Source: JBBSEZ01 sp038239195
Lineage (GTDB): Bacteria; Planctomycetota; Planctomycetia; Gemmatales; Gemmataceae
Direction of reading: 5' to 3'
NCBI GenBank assembly: GCA_038239195.1
Contig: JBBSEZ010000091.1
Span: 1 to 26,228 of the forward strand
DNA length: 26,228 nt
Position 1 is the stretch's first letter. The number at the start of each line of letters is the position of its first letter. A program made the position numbers and the translations under genes. Below are positions 15,102 through 22,839 of this stretch, in pieces. The notes under the pieces are model-generated. The model was not told where the DNA came from. It was given only the letters and a program-made list of their open reading frames with translations, and made no database searches.

Positions 15102-16325
15102 CTACTTCTTCTGCGGCACCTTGTAAAACTCCCGGCTGAACAGCACCCCCGCCCCCGCCACGACCACCCGCTCCCCGCTCGCCAGCCCCGGCCGAATCGC
15201 CACCTCCCTGTCCTCCACCGGCCCCAGCTCCACCCGCCGCCGCTCGTAGACGTGCGTCGCGCCGGTCGATTTCTCCAGATACACCCACGCCCCCGCGTGC
15301 GCGTCGAAGACGACCGCGTCGTAGGGCACCATCGTCTCCTCCAGGCGCTGCGCCAGCGGTACGCTCACCGTAACGAGTTGGTCCTTGGCCAGCAGGCCGC
15401 GCGCCGCCGCGTCCGACGGCAACAGGTAGATCAGGTCGGCCACGTGGCGGGCCACGTCAACCTGCGGCACCAGGGCCAGCGGCTTCACGCTCACCGGCGG
15501 CCTCTCCTTCAGCGTGGCGCTCGGGGCCCGGAGCAGGACGCTCGCGGCCCCCTTGCGGTCGATGCGCGGCAGGTCGGCCTCGGGCACCGAAACCCGCACC
15601 CACATCTTGCTGAGGTCGGCAATGGTCATCAGCGGCGTCGTCGCCGTCACGTACTGGCCGGGGCTGACCGGCGCGGACAGAACGGTGCCGGCCAGCGGCG
15701 CCCGCAGGACGAGCGGGCCGAGGTCGCCCTCCGCGCCGTCCGCCCTGGCGAACAGCGCCAGCTTGTCGCGCGCCGACTCGACGTCCTCCTGGGCGTTCTT
15801 GTGCCGGGCCCGCGCCTGCTCGAGGTCTTGCTGGCTGCGCAACTTCTGGCGGTGCAGGTCGGTCATACGCTCCACGTCGGCCTCCGCCACCGTCACGCCC
15901 TCGCGCGCCTTGGCCAGCTCGTTCTCCACGCCGCGCTTCAGCGTGGCCATCTGGATCTTTTCGATCGGAGCGAGCACCGGCTCGAGCAGAAAGAGCGGTT
16001 GCTTCTCCTCGACCTCCAACCCCTGGATCGGCACGCCCTTCTTTCCCGGCGCGCGCACGTAGCCCGAGACGGGGGCGGCGATCGTCACCTCGCGTCCCTG
16101 GGGCACCATCAGCCGGCCCGAGACGAGCATCTGTTCCTGCACGCGGCGCGGCTTGACGGCCTTGCTGACGATCTCCTTCGCCTGCTCCGCCGACAGCGTC
16201 GTGCGCGCCAGTTCGCTCTCGACGTGCGGCTTCTCGGCGGTGGGGGCCGGCTTGACGGCAGCAGGGCGCGAGCACCCGGCCAGCAGCGGCGGCAGGGCGA
16301 GGAGGAGCGGAAAGGTACGGTTCAT
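15102..16325 (-). CDS. RND efflux periplasmic adaptor lipoprotein (CusB/CzcB/HlyD type)
   Basis: This gene encodes a 407-residue membrane-fusion protein that bridges the inner-membrane pump and the outer-membrane channel. MNRTFPLLLALPPLLAGC gives a lipobox cysteine at Cys18. The order is usual: strand TIAAPVSGYVRAPGKKGVPIQG (first half of the lipoyl-like domain, abridged), a long coiled-coil hairpin at about 125-215 (KAREGVTVAEADVERM), then the second lipoyl half LRAPLAGTVLSAPVSPGQYV and beta-barrel/membrane-proximal domains. AGGAG lies 10 nt before the ATG. No metal-binding N-terminal extension rich in His or Met is seen. It is the first gene of the six-gene train and is 271 nt from the ABC transporter gene upstream. 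Confidence 0.94.
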   Translation of the reverse strand: MNRTFPLLLALPPLLAGCSRPAAVKPAPTAEKPHVESELARTTLSAEQAKEIVSKAVKPRRVQEQMLVSGRLMVPQGREVTIAAPVSGYVRAPGKKGVPIQGLEVEEKQPLFLLEPVLAPIEKIQMATLKRGVENELAKAREGVTVAEADVERMTDLHRQKLRSQQDLEQARARHKNAQEDVESARDKLALFARADGAEGDLGPLVLRAPLAGTVLSAPVSPGQYVTATTPLMTIADLSKMWVRVSVPEADLPRIDRKGAASVLLRAPSATLKERPPVSVKPLALVPQVDVARHVADLIYLLPSDAAARGLLAKDQLVTVSVPLAQRLEETMVPYDAVVFDAHAGAWVYLEKSTGATHVYERRRVELGPVEDREVAIRPGLASGERVVVAGAGVLFSREFYKVPQKK

Positions 16326-16355
16326 CGGCGGTGTTCTCCTGACGGGCCGAATACC

Positions 16356-16384
16356 ACTATACCCCCTGTCGTCCCCCCTCGAAA
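16356..16384 (-). promoter_or_regulatory. Possible promoter for the efflux operon
   Basis: On the minus strand TATAGT (16361-16356) is preceded by a 17-nt spacer and TTTCGA (16384-16379), about 30 nt before the adaptor ATG. The -10 is good; the -35 matches only three of six consensus positions. Weak support. Confidence 0.3.
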
Positions 16385-16442
16385 GGGACCGAACGGCGAG
16401 GAGAGCATTCTCGACGCGCCATCCGGGGGGGGCAGGGAGGAG

Positions 16443-16557
16443 TGCAACGGTCTTGCCGGGGGGGGCCGGGGCAATGGGCGCAACTTAACGGCACCCGGCC
16501 TTGCGAAGGAGAGGCAGGCAAGGTAGCGCGAGCTCGATTGGCATCGCTCTCTCCTCG
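16443..16557. repeat. Dispersed intergenic repeat, copy A
   Basis: This stretch, in the gap between the ABC transporter stop and the adaptor start, matches 23150-23263 in the same orientation. The core 16489-16525 differs from 23197-23233 at only 2 of 37 positions, and similarity continues on both sides with small indels: CGGTCTTGCCG on the left and CTCTCTCC on the right. TCTTGCC near the left end and GGCAAGG after the core can pair. It is probably a non-coding repeat or RNA-forming element. No ribosome site or coding pattern is evident. Confidence 0.75.
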
Positions 16558-16596
16558 CCTCCCTTCCTTCGGGCGATCGGTGCTTGCCTTCCGGGC

Positions 16597-18411
16597 TCAG
16601 CCGGGGACGGGCATCCCCGCGCCGTTCTGGCTCGCGCGATAAAGCGTGGCGTAGCGCCGGTTGTGGGCCAACAGCGCCGCGTGGCTCCCTTCTTCCACTA
16701 CGTGGCCTCCCTCGAGGACGACAATGCGGTCTGCGAAGCGCAGGGTCGCCAGGCGATGGGCAACAAGGATGGTGGTGCGCTTTTCCGCCGCCCGCTCGAG
16801 TGCGTCGATCACGTTGCGCTCCGAGACCACATCCAGGCCACTGGTCGGCTCGTCCAGGATCAAAATCGCGGCGTCCCGCAGGATCGCGCGCGCGATGGCG
16901 ATCCGTTGTTTCTGCCCCCCCGAGAGGGTGGCGCCGCGCTCCGCCACCCACGTCTGATAGCCGTCGGGAAGGGCCCGGATGAGCTCGTCCGCGCCGGCCC
17001 TCACGGCGGCGGCGATGACTTCCTCGTCACTGGCGCCGGGGCGGCCGAACGCGATGTTGTCGCGGATCGTCCCGCTCAGGAGGAGCGAGTCCTGGAGCAC
17101 GAGGCCGACCTGGGCGCGAAGGGACTCCAACGAGTAGTTGCGGACGTCCTCGCCGTCGATCTGGACCACGCCCCCGCTAGGGTCGTAGAGCCGCGGGACC
17201 AGGCTCACCAGGGTGCTTTTCCCCGCCCCGGTCGGCCCCACGATGGCGACCGTTTCTCCCGGAGCGATCGTGAGGTTGACCCGCGACAGGATCGGCTGCC
17301 CCGGCTCGTATTCGAACGCCACGTCCTGAAACCGGATGCCGCCCTTCAGGCGGGGGGCGGGCCGTGCCCCTTCCCGGTCCGCCACCTCGCAGCGCACGCG
17401 CAGCACCTCGGCAATCCGCTCGGCCCCGACGGCGGCCTTGGTGAACGCGTGCGAAAGGCGGGCCAGCGCTTTCATGGGACTGTAAAGGTTGGTCACGTAC
17501 GCGAAGAAGACCACGACGTCCCCGGTCGTGAGCGCTCCGGCCCGCACCTGCGTCGCCCCGAACCACATCACGACCGCCAGCCCCACGGCTGCCAGCACGT
17601 CCACGAACGGGGCCACCCGCGCCTGGTAGCGGGCCCCCCGCAGATACGCCAGGAAGCTGCTTTCGTTGTGGGCCTCGAAGCGCCCGGTCTGTTGCCCTTC
17701 CTGGTCCAGGCCCTGCACGATGCGGATGGAGGCCAGCGTCTCCTGGCCCACGGAAGCCAGCATCCCGTCGCTGGCACGGGCCGAGCTGGCGGCCGCCTGA
17801 ATGCGGCGCGTGTACCGAAACACCGTCCAAAACAACAGCGGCGCGACCGCCAGCGCGGCCAGCGCGAACTGCCAGTTGAGCCACACCATCACCGCGACCA
17901 TCCCCGCAAGCAGGCAGGCGTTGCTGCCCAGCAGAATGGTGCCGCTGGCGAGGACGTCCTGCATCGCCCGGGTGTCGGAGGTCAGGCGGGCCGTCAGGTC
18001 TCCCGTCCGCTGGCGGTCGTGGAAGCGGAGCGACAGGCGCTGAAGGTGGGCGAAGAGATCGCGGCGCAGGGCGAGGACGATGCGCTGCCCCACTTCGCCC
18101 AGCGCACGAGTGTAATAGTACGTGAGGAGGCCCGTGCCAACCGCGAGCAATACGGTCACGGCACAGGCAGCGTACAGGATCGTCATCGGGCCCGGGGCGG
18201 CCTGGTCGAGCCAGCGGCCGAGCAGCGGCACCCGCGTCGGCTGGGGCTCGGGGGAGAGGACGCAGTCGATCACCACCTTGAGGGGCCAGGGGCGGCACAC
18301 CGTCAGGAAGGCGTCCAGGACCATCGCCAGCGCCGCGCAGCCGAGTGGCGCGCGAAACGGCAGCAGGCGGGGCCAGAAAAGTCGCAGCCAGCCCCCGGGG
18401 CCCTTGCTCAT
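16597..18411 (-). CDS. ABC exporter, fused permease and ATPase (MsbA type)
   Basis: This gene encodes a 604-residue half-transporter that dimerises. Residues about 20-310 are a six-helix ABC exporter membrane domain; the C-terminal ATPase has Walker A GPTGAGKST with Lys398, the signature LSGGQ at 496-500, Walker B ILILDEPTSGLD with Glu521, and the H-loop in LVAHRL (near 552). There is no N-terminal C39 peptidase domain, so if the cargo is a peptide, its leader must be cut elsewhere. The ATG overlaps the stop of the CapA-type gene by 4 nt (ATGA, 18408-18411). It is the last gene of the four-gene operon. Lipids, glycolipids or peptides are possible cargo; the sequence does not decide. Confidence 0.95.
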   Translation of the reverse strand: MSKGPGGWLRLFWPRLLPFRAPLGCAALAMVLDAFLTVCRPWPLKVVIDCVLSPEPQPTRVPLLGRWLDQAAPGPMTILYAACAVTVLLAVGTGLLTYYYTRALGEVGQRIVLALRRDLFAHLQRLSLRFHDRQRTGDLTARLTSDTRAMQDVLASGTILLGSNACLLAGMVAVMVWLNWQFALAALAVAPLLFWTVFRYTRRIQAAASSARASDGMLASVGQETLASIRIVQGLDQEGQQTGRFEAHNESSFLAYLRGARYQARVAPFVDVLAAVGLAVVMWFGATQVRAGALTTGDVVVFFAYVTNLYSPMKALARLSHAFTKAAVGAERIAEVLRVRCEVADREGARPAPRLKGGIRFQDVAFEYEPGQPILSRVNLTIAPGETVAIVGPTGAGKSTLVSLVPRLYDPSGGVVQIDGEDVRNYSLESLRAQVGLVLQDSLLLSGTIRDNIAFGRPGASDEEVIAAAVRAGADELIRALPDGYQTWVAERGATLSGGQKQRIAIARAILRDAAILILDEPTSGLDVVSERNVIDALERAAEKRTTILVAHRLATLRFADRIVVLEGGHVVEEGSHAALLAHNRRYATLYRASQNGAGMPVPG

Positions 18412-19532
18412 CCCTCCCCCCCGCCTTCAAAGTTTGCCGGCCGCGGGAGGTCGAGTTTGCCCCGGCAGCCGTCCAACTGGAGCGCCTCCCCGCACGCCTC
18501 GGACGCCTCCACCAGTCGGCGCAGGAGCCGTTCCGCGCTTTGCAGCCGGAGGGCCTTGGGTTGGTAGTCAACGCGCGGGTCGCGGTTCTTCACGTAGAGC
18601 GGGAAGACGTCCACCCTCGTCCGCAGCTCCTCGAAGCGCAGCCCGACCAGCATGCCTTCGGCGCGGCTGTTGCCCGAGCCGAGCATCAAGTTGCCGACGC
18701 TGTAAAAGATGGGTCGGGCGCGATAGACCTCAAAAGGCTGGACCACGTGAGGGTGGTGGCCTATCACGGCGTCCGCCCCGCAGTCCACGGCGAAGCGGGC
18801 CAACGCCCGGTCTTCGGGCGACGGTTCGCGGACGTAGGGTGCCCCCCAATGAAAGTTGACCACGATCCGGTCCGCCCGCCCGCGCAGGGCGCGGAGGTCG
18901 GCCTGGAGCGACTCGGGGTTGCCCACGGCGCTGCCCGGCAGCGTTTCCGTCGCCGCGCAGCGGCGGTTCCAGTAGTAGCCGAGCAGGCCGACCCGCCACC
19001 GGCCGGCCTGGCGGATGACGGGCGCGTGGGCCGCGACCTTGTCCACCCCGGCCCCCATGGGGGCGACGCCAGCCCGCTCCAGGGCGTCGAGCGTCTCCAG
19101 GGCCCCTTCCCGCCCGCAGTCGAGCAGGTGGTTGTTGGCCAGCGTGACCACCCCGATACCGGCCCGGGCAAGGGAGCAGGCCAGTCTCGGGCTCACCCGG
19201 TAGGAATAGGTCCGCTTCGCCCGGCGGGCGTTCCGCGCGAACGGGGCCTCCAGGTTGGCCGAGGCGATCGCCGCCCTGCGCAGGAGGGGCCTTACGGCCT
19301 CGAACGGGTAGTCGGCGCCGCGGGCCGCGATGACCTTTTTGGCCCGCCCGCCGAGCATGACGTCCCCGCCTGCAAGAACGGAGTACGGAGGCTCGGCAAG
19401 TCCGTTGAGGTGCCGCTCCAGGTCCTCCGCCGAAAAGAGGTCCTGGGAAGGAGGGACCTCGTCCGGCGGGACGTCCGGATGCAGCCCTCTCGTTGCCGGG
19501 GAGGTCAGAGATCGTTCCCGTTGGCCACTCAC
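18408..19532 (-). CDS. CapA-type protein (poly-gamma-glutamate capsule family, metallophosphatase fold)
   Basis: This gene encodes 374 residues. The GTG at 19532 follows a strong GGGAGGGGGGAGAGC site and overlaps the upstream stop as GTGA. The family motifs are all present: GDVMLGG (56-62), SANLEAPF (91-98), LANNHLLDCG (131-140), FHWGAPY (227-233), IGHHPHVVQPFEVY (257-270) and FYSVGNLML (276-284). These match the calcineurin-like PGA_cap fold, whose His/Asp/Asn residues bind metal. Family members such as CapA/PgsA act in polyglutamate export or release, but many of them have other unknown roles. The usual N-terminal membrane anchor is missing, so the protein seems cytoplasmic. No CapB or CapC ligase gene is nearby, so polyglutamate synthesis is not supported. 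Confidence 0.9.
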   Translation of the reverse strand: MSGQRERSLTSPATRGLHPDVPPDEVPPSQDLFSAEDLERHLNGLAEPPYSVLAGGDVMLGGRAKKVIAARGADYPFEAVRPLLRRAAIASANLEAPFARNARRAKRTYSYRVSPRLACSLARAGIGVVTLANNHLLDCGREGALETLDALERAGVAPMGAGVDKVAAHAPVIRQAGRWRVGLLGYYWNRRCAATETLPGSAVGNPESLQADLRALRGRADRIVVNFHWGAPYVREPSPEDRALARFAVDCGADAVIGHHPHVVQPFEVYRARPIFYSVGNLMLGSGNSRAEGMLVGLRFEELRTRVDVFPLYVKNRDPRVDYQPKALRLQSAERLLRRLVEASEACGEALQLDGCRGKLDLPRPANFEGGGEG

Positions 19533-20806
19533 GCTCTCCCCCCCTCCCTCGCCACTTTGTCCTGCGCGGGCCGGATGCCGCGTGCGGCAAACGTCGCCAA
19601 AAGGGTTCGGCGGTGCCGGCCCTCGTACAGCATTTCGTCGGCGCGGAGCAAGGCCGCCAGCCCCACCTCGAAGCCCGCCCGGGCACGGCGGGCGCCGGAC
19701 GCATCCGTCTCCCCGTTGGGGCCAAACAGCCGGCCGATCAGCAGCAGGGCCTGGAGCACCAGCAGGTCGGCCCGGCGCGCGCCGTCGGGCCCGCCGCGAG
19801 CCAGGCGCGTCCGCACGCCCCACAGCGCTGTCGCCCAGATCGTTCCGTTGGCGTGCGTGTCCGCCCCCGGCCCGCGCTGGAAGTTGGCCATCGTCCGGGG
19901 CGAGGTCAGGCTGCGGGGGTGAACTTCGTGCCCGTCGTGCCGGCGGTGCCAGGCCCACACGTGGGGCACATCCAAGAGGGCCGCGGCCCAGTAGTCGCAA
20001 GACCCCTCGTCCAGGGCCGTTTTCCGGTTGTCCTGCCGGTCGGGCCGGCGGAGCGAGTTGGCCCGGAAGTCCGCCGTGTGCCGGGTCACGTGATGGCCAT
20101 ACTCGTGGTAGATGATGCCGGCGTTGTGCGAAGCGTTGGCGCGGTAGCGTCCGCCGGCCGCCTCCACCAACGCGCCGTGTTCCAGCAACTCCCGACCGGG
20201 CCCGAGATGGATCTCCCCGTCGGCGGAAAGGGGCTCGTGCTCGCAGACGTCGTACCGGCGGCTGGGCAGCCGGTAGTGTCCCCCCTGGAACGGCACCCAG
20301 CGCCCGTCGCGTCGCAGCCCGTCGCGGGCGCCACCCCGGTCCACCGAGGCGTGGTGGGCGTTCACCACGGCGGTGACGCACGGCAACGGGGGGGCCTTCA
20401 GTTCGCGCAGGAGGTCGTGGGCGTAGGCCGCGATGCGGTCCACGTGAAAGTAGGTGTTGACCTCCCCGAAGTGGGCCGCCTGGAGGTAGCGCCACCGAAA
20501 GTCCGGCTCGGCGACCGCGACCTTGTCGATGCGCCCGCCCCCCCGCCCCGGCTCGAAAAGGAAATGGCCTTCCGCGTCCGGCCGCGCGTCCCCGACGGGG
20601 ACTGGCCGCGCCGGTTCCCCGGGCTCGCCGGGCTCGTTCACGACGCCCGCGTTGCGCACCCGGACGTGGCGGCCCCAAAGCCTCCCCTCTCCCTCGCTGT
20701 CGAGGCGGAAAAGGGGGACGATGGCCGCGGCCACACACCCGCCGAGCGTGCTGTCGGGGCTCGGGGACCAAAGGTAGACTCGCCCACACCGCATCGTGCC
20801 CTTCAC
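19529..20806 (-). CDS. Gluzincin-type zinc metallopeptidase, no signal peptide
   Basis: This gene encodes 425 residues from GTG 20806, which overlaps the upstream stop as GTGA; ATG 20794 with AAGGG before it is a close alternative. The zinc site is IIYHEYGHHVTRHTADF with His234, Glu235 and His238, and the third ligand is Glu267 in LDEGSCDYWAA, 29 residues on. This HEYxH plus D/N-E-x-x-x-D pattern belongs to gluzincins (thermolysin/fungalysin relatives). No Sec, Tat or lipoprotein signal is present, which is unusual for such peptidases. Residues about 1-110 look beta-rich (RLWGRHVRVRNAGVVNEP), and NTYFHVDRIAAYAHDLL precedes the catalytic part, as in fungalysin-like enzymes. The substrate is unknown; it may process a product exported by the ABC transporter downstream. 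Confidence 0.85.
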   Translation of the reverse strand: MKGTMRCGRVYLWSPSPDSTLGGCVAAAIVPLFRLDSEGEGRLWGRHVRVRNAGVVNEPGEPGEPARPVPVGDARPDAEGHFLFEPGRGGGRIDKVAVAEPDFRWRYLQAAHFGEVNTYFHVDRIAAYAHDLLRELKAPPLPCVTAVVNAHHASVDRGGARDGLRRDGRWVPFQGGHYRLPSRRYDVCEHEPLSADGEIHLGPGRELLEHGALVEAAGGRYRANASHNAGIIYHEYGHHVTRHTADFRANSLRRPDRQDNRKTALDEGSCDYWAAALLDVPHVWAWHRRHDGHEVHPRSLTSPRTMANFQRGPGADTHANGTIWATALWGVRTRLARGGPDGARRADLLVLQALLLIGRLFGPNGETDASGARRARAGFEVGLAALLRADEMLYEGRHRRTLLATFAARGIRPAQDKVAREGGRA

Positions 20807-22005
20807 TCCGCCAGTTGCCGCAGCCCCGCCGCCGGGCTGGCGGCGGGCTCCCCGTTCCCCGTTTCGCCATCTTTTGATTCGCGCCCCCCCACGCTGGAAG
20901 GCGGCGCGCCCGGGCAGCCCTTCGCGACAAGCCGGGCGTTGAGCTTGCCTTGCTCGAGCTCGCGCGAGGTCAGGCACGGGGCCCCGGTGGCCTCCTCCAC
21001 CTCCCGCATGGCAAGTGGACTGAGCGCGATCAGCCCGGAGACGGCATCGACGTCGATGCCCCAGTCGCGCAGCAAGCGCACCCCGCCGGCCCCCGCCACA
21101 GGGTCGCCGGTCGCAAAGACCCAGTTATGCACCGTCCGGGTGAAGCGGGCCGAGCGGAGCAGGGCCCCGGTCTCGCGCTGTAATAGGCCGTCGGCGATTT
21201 CGACGACCACGCAGTCGGCGCCCTGGGCGACGGCATGCGCGCAGAGGAGGGCGTGGAGGTCGAGCAGTTGCTCCAGCGTGCAGAGGTAGGTCGAAGGGTG
21301 GCCCCCGTCCACGAAGTCGAGGACCGGCGACGCCCCGGCGTCCCGCATGCCCCAGGCGTCGCGCCCGGCCGCCGTGCCGGTCAGCTTGATGGCCGCCACC
21401 CGCCTCTGCTGCCGCCTCAGACCGACGATCAGGCTCGTCGCGGTGTGCGTCTTGCCCGCGTCCATGGAGGTGCCGCAGACGACGACGACGTGCGGCGAGC
21501 TTGGGGGAGGAAGCGCCGGGAGGGAAAAGTCCCGTAACCGGAGGGGGCGGCCCGTGGCGTCCGCCAGGCTGCCCAGGAGGCGCAACCGGGTCGGCTCCGC
21601 GACCTCCGCGTGCTTGCTCCGCACCAGCCCGCACATCCCCCCCATCGAGAGCATGTCGCAGCGGTCGCCGTCGGCCTGGGCGTAGCCCTCGAACTGCCGG
21701 GTGGCGTAGCGGTCGCCGAAGACGACCGCGAGCAGGTCTCCCTCGTGCAGGGTGCGGCGACGGCCATCGGGGAGCTCCAGGCCCGCGTTCTTGCCGATCT
21801 TCTCCAGGCGGGCCAGCGCGACGTCCCCCGCCTGGGGCGAGCCGGCCCAGGGCACCAGGCAGGCCAGGCTCGCCTCGGGAACGCGGCGCAGCGCATAGCC
21901 GACCCGCAGGCTGCTTTTGACGGAATCGGCGAGCCGTTGGGCCCCGATCGGCTGCGAAGGTCGCCGCGCCCCCGAGGTGTTGTCTTCCGCCCCCGAGGTC
22001 TTCAT
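20803..22005 (-). CDS. BioD/CobB-like P-loop NTPase with unknown N-terminal domain
   Basis: This gene encodes 400 residues. The ATG at 22005 has GAGGG nearby; TTG 22059 and ATG 22029 are in frame upstream but lack a ribosome site. The N-terminal domain (about 30-165) has VGYALRRVPEAS, GDLLAVVFGDRYATRQFEGY and MLSMGGMCGLVRSKHAEV. The P-loop CGTSMDAGKTHTA (Lys185) starts a SIMIBI-type domain like dethiobiotin synthetase, CobB or MobB: AIKLTGTAAGRDAWGMRDAG, VLDFVDGGHPSTY and the strand CVVVEIADGL. Such enzymes phosphorylate or activate small carboxylated molecules or carry metals and cofactors. No biotin or cobalamin genes are nearby. It is first in the operon, 78 nt after the secreted EF-hand gene. 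The function is unknown; a role in making a precursor is inference. Confidence 0.8.
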   Translation of the reverse strand: MKTSGAEDNTSGARRPSQPIGAQRLADSVKSSLRVGYALRRVPEASLACLVPWAGSPQAGDVALARLEKIGKNAGLELPDGRRRTLHEGDLLAVVFGDRYATRQFEGYAQADGDRCDMLSMGGMCGLVRSKHAEVAEPTRLRLLGSLADATGRPLRLRDFSLPALPPPSSPHVVVVCGTSMDAGKTHTATSLIVGLRRQQRRVAAIKLTGTAAGRDAWGMRDAGASPVLDFVDGGHPSTYLCTLEQLLDLHALLCAHAVAQGADCVVVEIADGLLQRETGALLRSARFTRTVHNWVFATGDPVAGAGGVRLLRDWGIDVDAVSGLIALSPLAMREVEEATGAPCLTSRELEQGKLNARLVAKGCPGAPPSSVGGRESKDGETGNGEPAASPAAGLRQLAE

Positions 22006-22083
22006 AGGGCCCTCATCCCGTGGGTCCATCGAGTAATTGAGGAGTTTCTTTGTCGCCAATCGGGGCTCGTGGGCGGCCCCTGG

Positions 22084-22839
22084 TCAACTTTTCTTGCGGT
22101 GACCGCTGTCGCCGGGCAAGGCGCTCGTTCCCGACGAGCCCTGGCCGGGGGGCGTTCCCGGTTGGGCGACTGGCTTGGCTGCCAGCTTCAAGGAGCGCAA
22201 GACCTCCTCGGCGGTCACGAAGCCATCGCCGTTCAGGTCCAGCTTCAGGAACTCCTCGACCGGCCGGCCGGCGCGCTTCCACTCGTAGAGGCCGACCTGG
22301 CCATCCTTATCGTGGTCGAGCTCCGCGAACCATGCGGGAAAGTCCTTGTCCTTGGGCAGGTTGCTTGCGGTGTAGACCGTCGGGCGGTCTTCCTTGACGG
22401 GCGGGTGGCCCGGCTGCGCACCGCCCGGCAACGGGGGCAATCGGTTTCGGCGCAGGTCGCCGAGGTACTTCTTGAATTCCTTGAAGTCAATGACGCCATC
22501 CTTGTTCTTGTCGTAGCGGTCGAGCAAGGCGCTGAGGTCTGCCGGCATCTCTTCGAGGCTGAGCACGCCGTCCCCATTGCGGTCGAGATGGTTGAAGGTT
22601 GCGCGCGGGCCCGCGCTCGCTTCCACCGCCGCGGCGTCGCGGGACGGGCCGGCCGAGGTGCTGGAGGAGGCCGGAACGGCCCCACTCTCGGAAGCTGCCC
22701 CCAAAGGAGCTTTGCTGCTGGTCTGCCGTGCCTCGCCCCGTTGTTGGGAGGGCCCGGGTTGCGGGAGGCCCTCGGCCGGGCCCATCAGGGCCAACAGGGG
22801 CCCGCCCAGCAGCAGCGAGGTCAGACGAGGGACGCGCAT
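22084..22839 (-). CDS. Secreted calcium-binding protein with four EF-hands
   Basis: This gene encodes 251 residues. The ATG at 22839 follows an ideal AGGAGG at 8 nt. The minus-strand frame continues far upstream, but only as a shadow of the gene on the other strand. MRVPRLTSLLLGGPLLALMGPAEG is a Sec signal; residues about 25-80 are a Ser/Ala/Pro linker. Four canonical 12-residue EF-hand loops follow: DRNGDGVLSLEE (86-97), DKNKDGVIDFKE (110-121), DHDKDGQVGLYE (175-186) and DLNGDGFVTAEE (201-212), all with acidic position 1 and Glu at 12. The two pairs are separated by a proline-rich spacer. A basic C-terminal tail ends HRKKS. Secreted EF-hand proteins are common in planctomycetes; a calcium-buffering or structural role outside the cytoplasm is likely, but the partner is unknown. 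Confidence 0.94.
   Translation of the reverse strand: MRVPRLTSLLLGGPLLALMGPAEGLPQPGPSQQRGEARQTSSKAPLGAASESGAVPASSSTSAGPSRDAAAVEASAGPRATFNHLDRNGDGVLSLEEMPADLSALLDRYDKNKDGVIDFKEFKKYLGDLRRNRLPPLPGGAQPGHPPVKEDRPTVYTASNLPKDKDFPAWFAELDHDKDGQVGLYEWKRAGRPVEEFLKLDLNGDGFVTAEEVLRSLKLAAKPVAQPGTPPGQGSSGTSALPGDSGHRKKS

Noticed and set aside
18408..19532. Poly-gamma-glutamate capsule locus
   Set aside because: Only the CapA-type family is present; there is no CapB ligase, no CapC and no CapD/transpeptidase, and the CapA-type protein lacks an anchor.
16597..22005. Classical RiPP/bacteriocin cluster
   Set aside because: No precursor peptide, no modification enzyme of a known class and no C39 domain on the exporter. 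A peptide product remains only a hypothesis.
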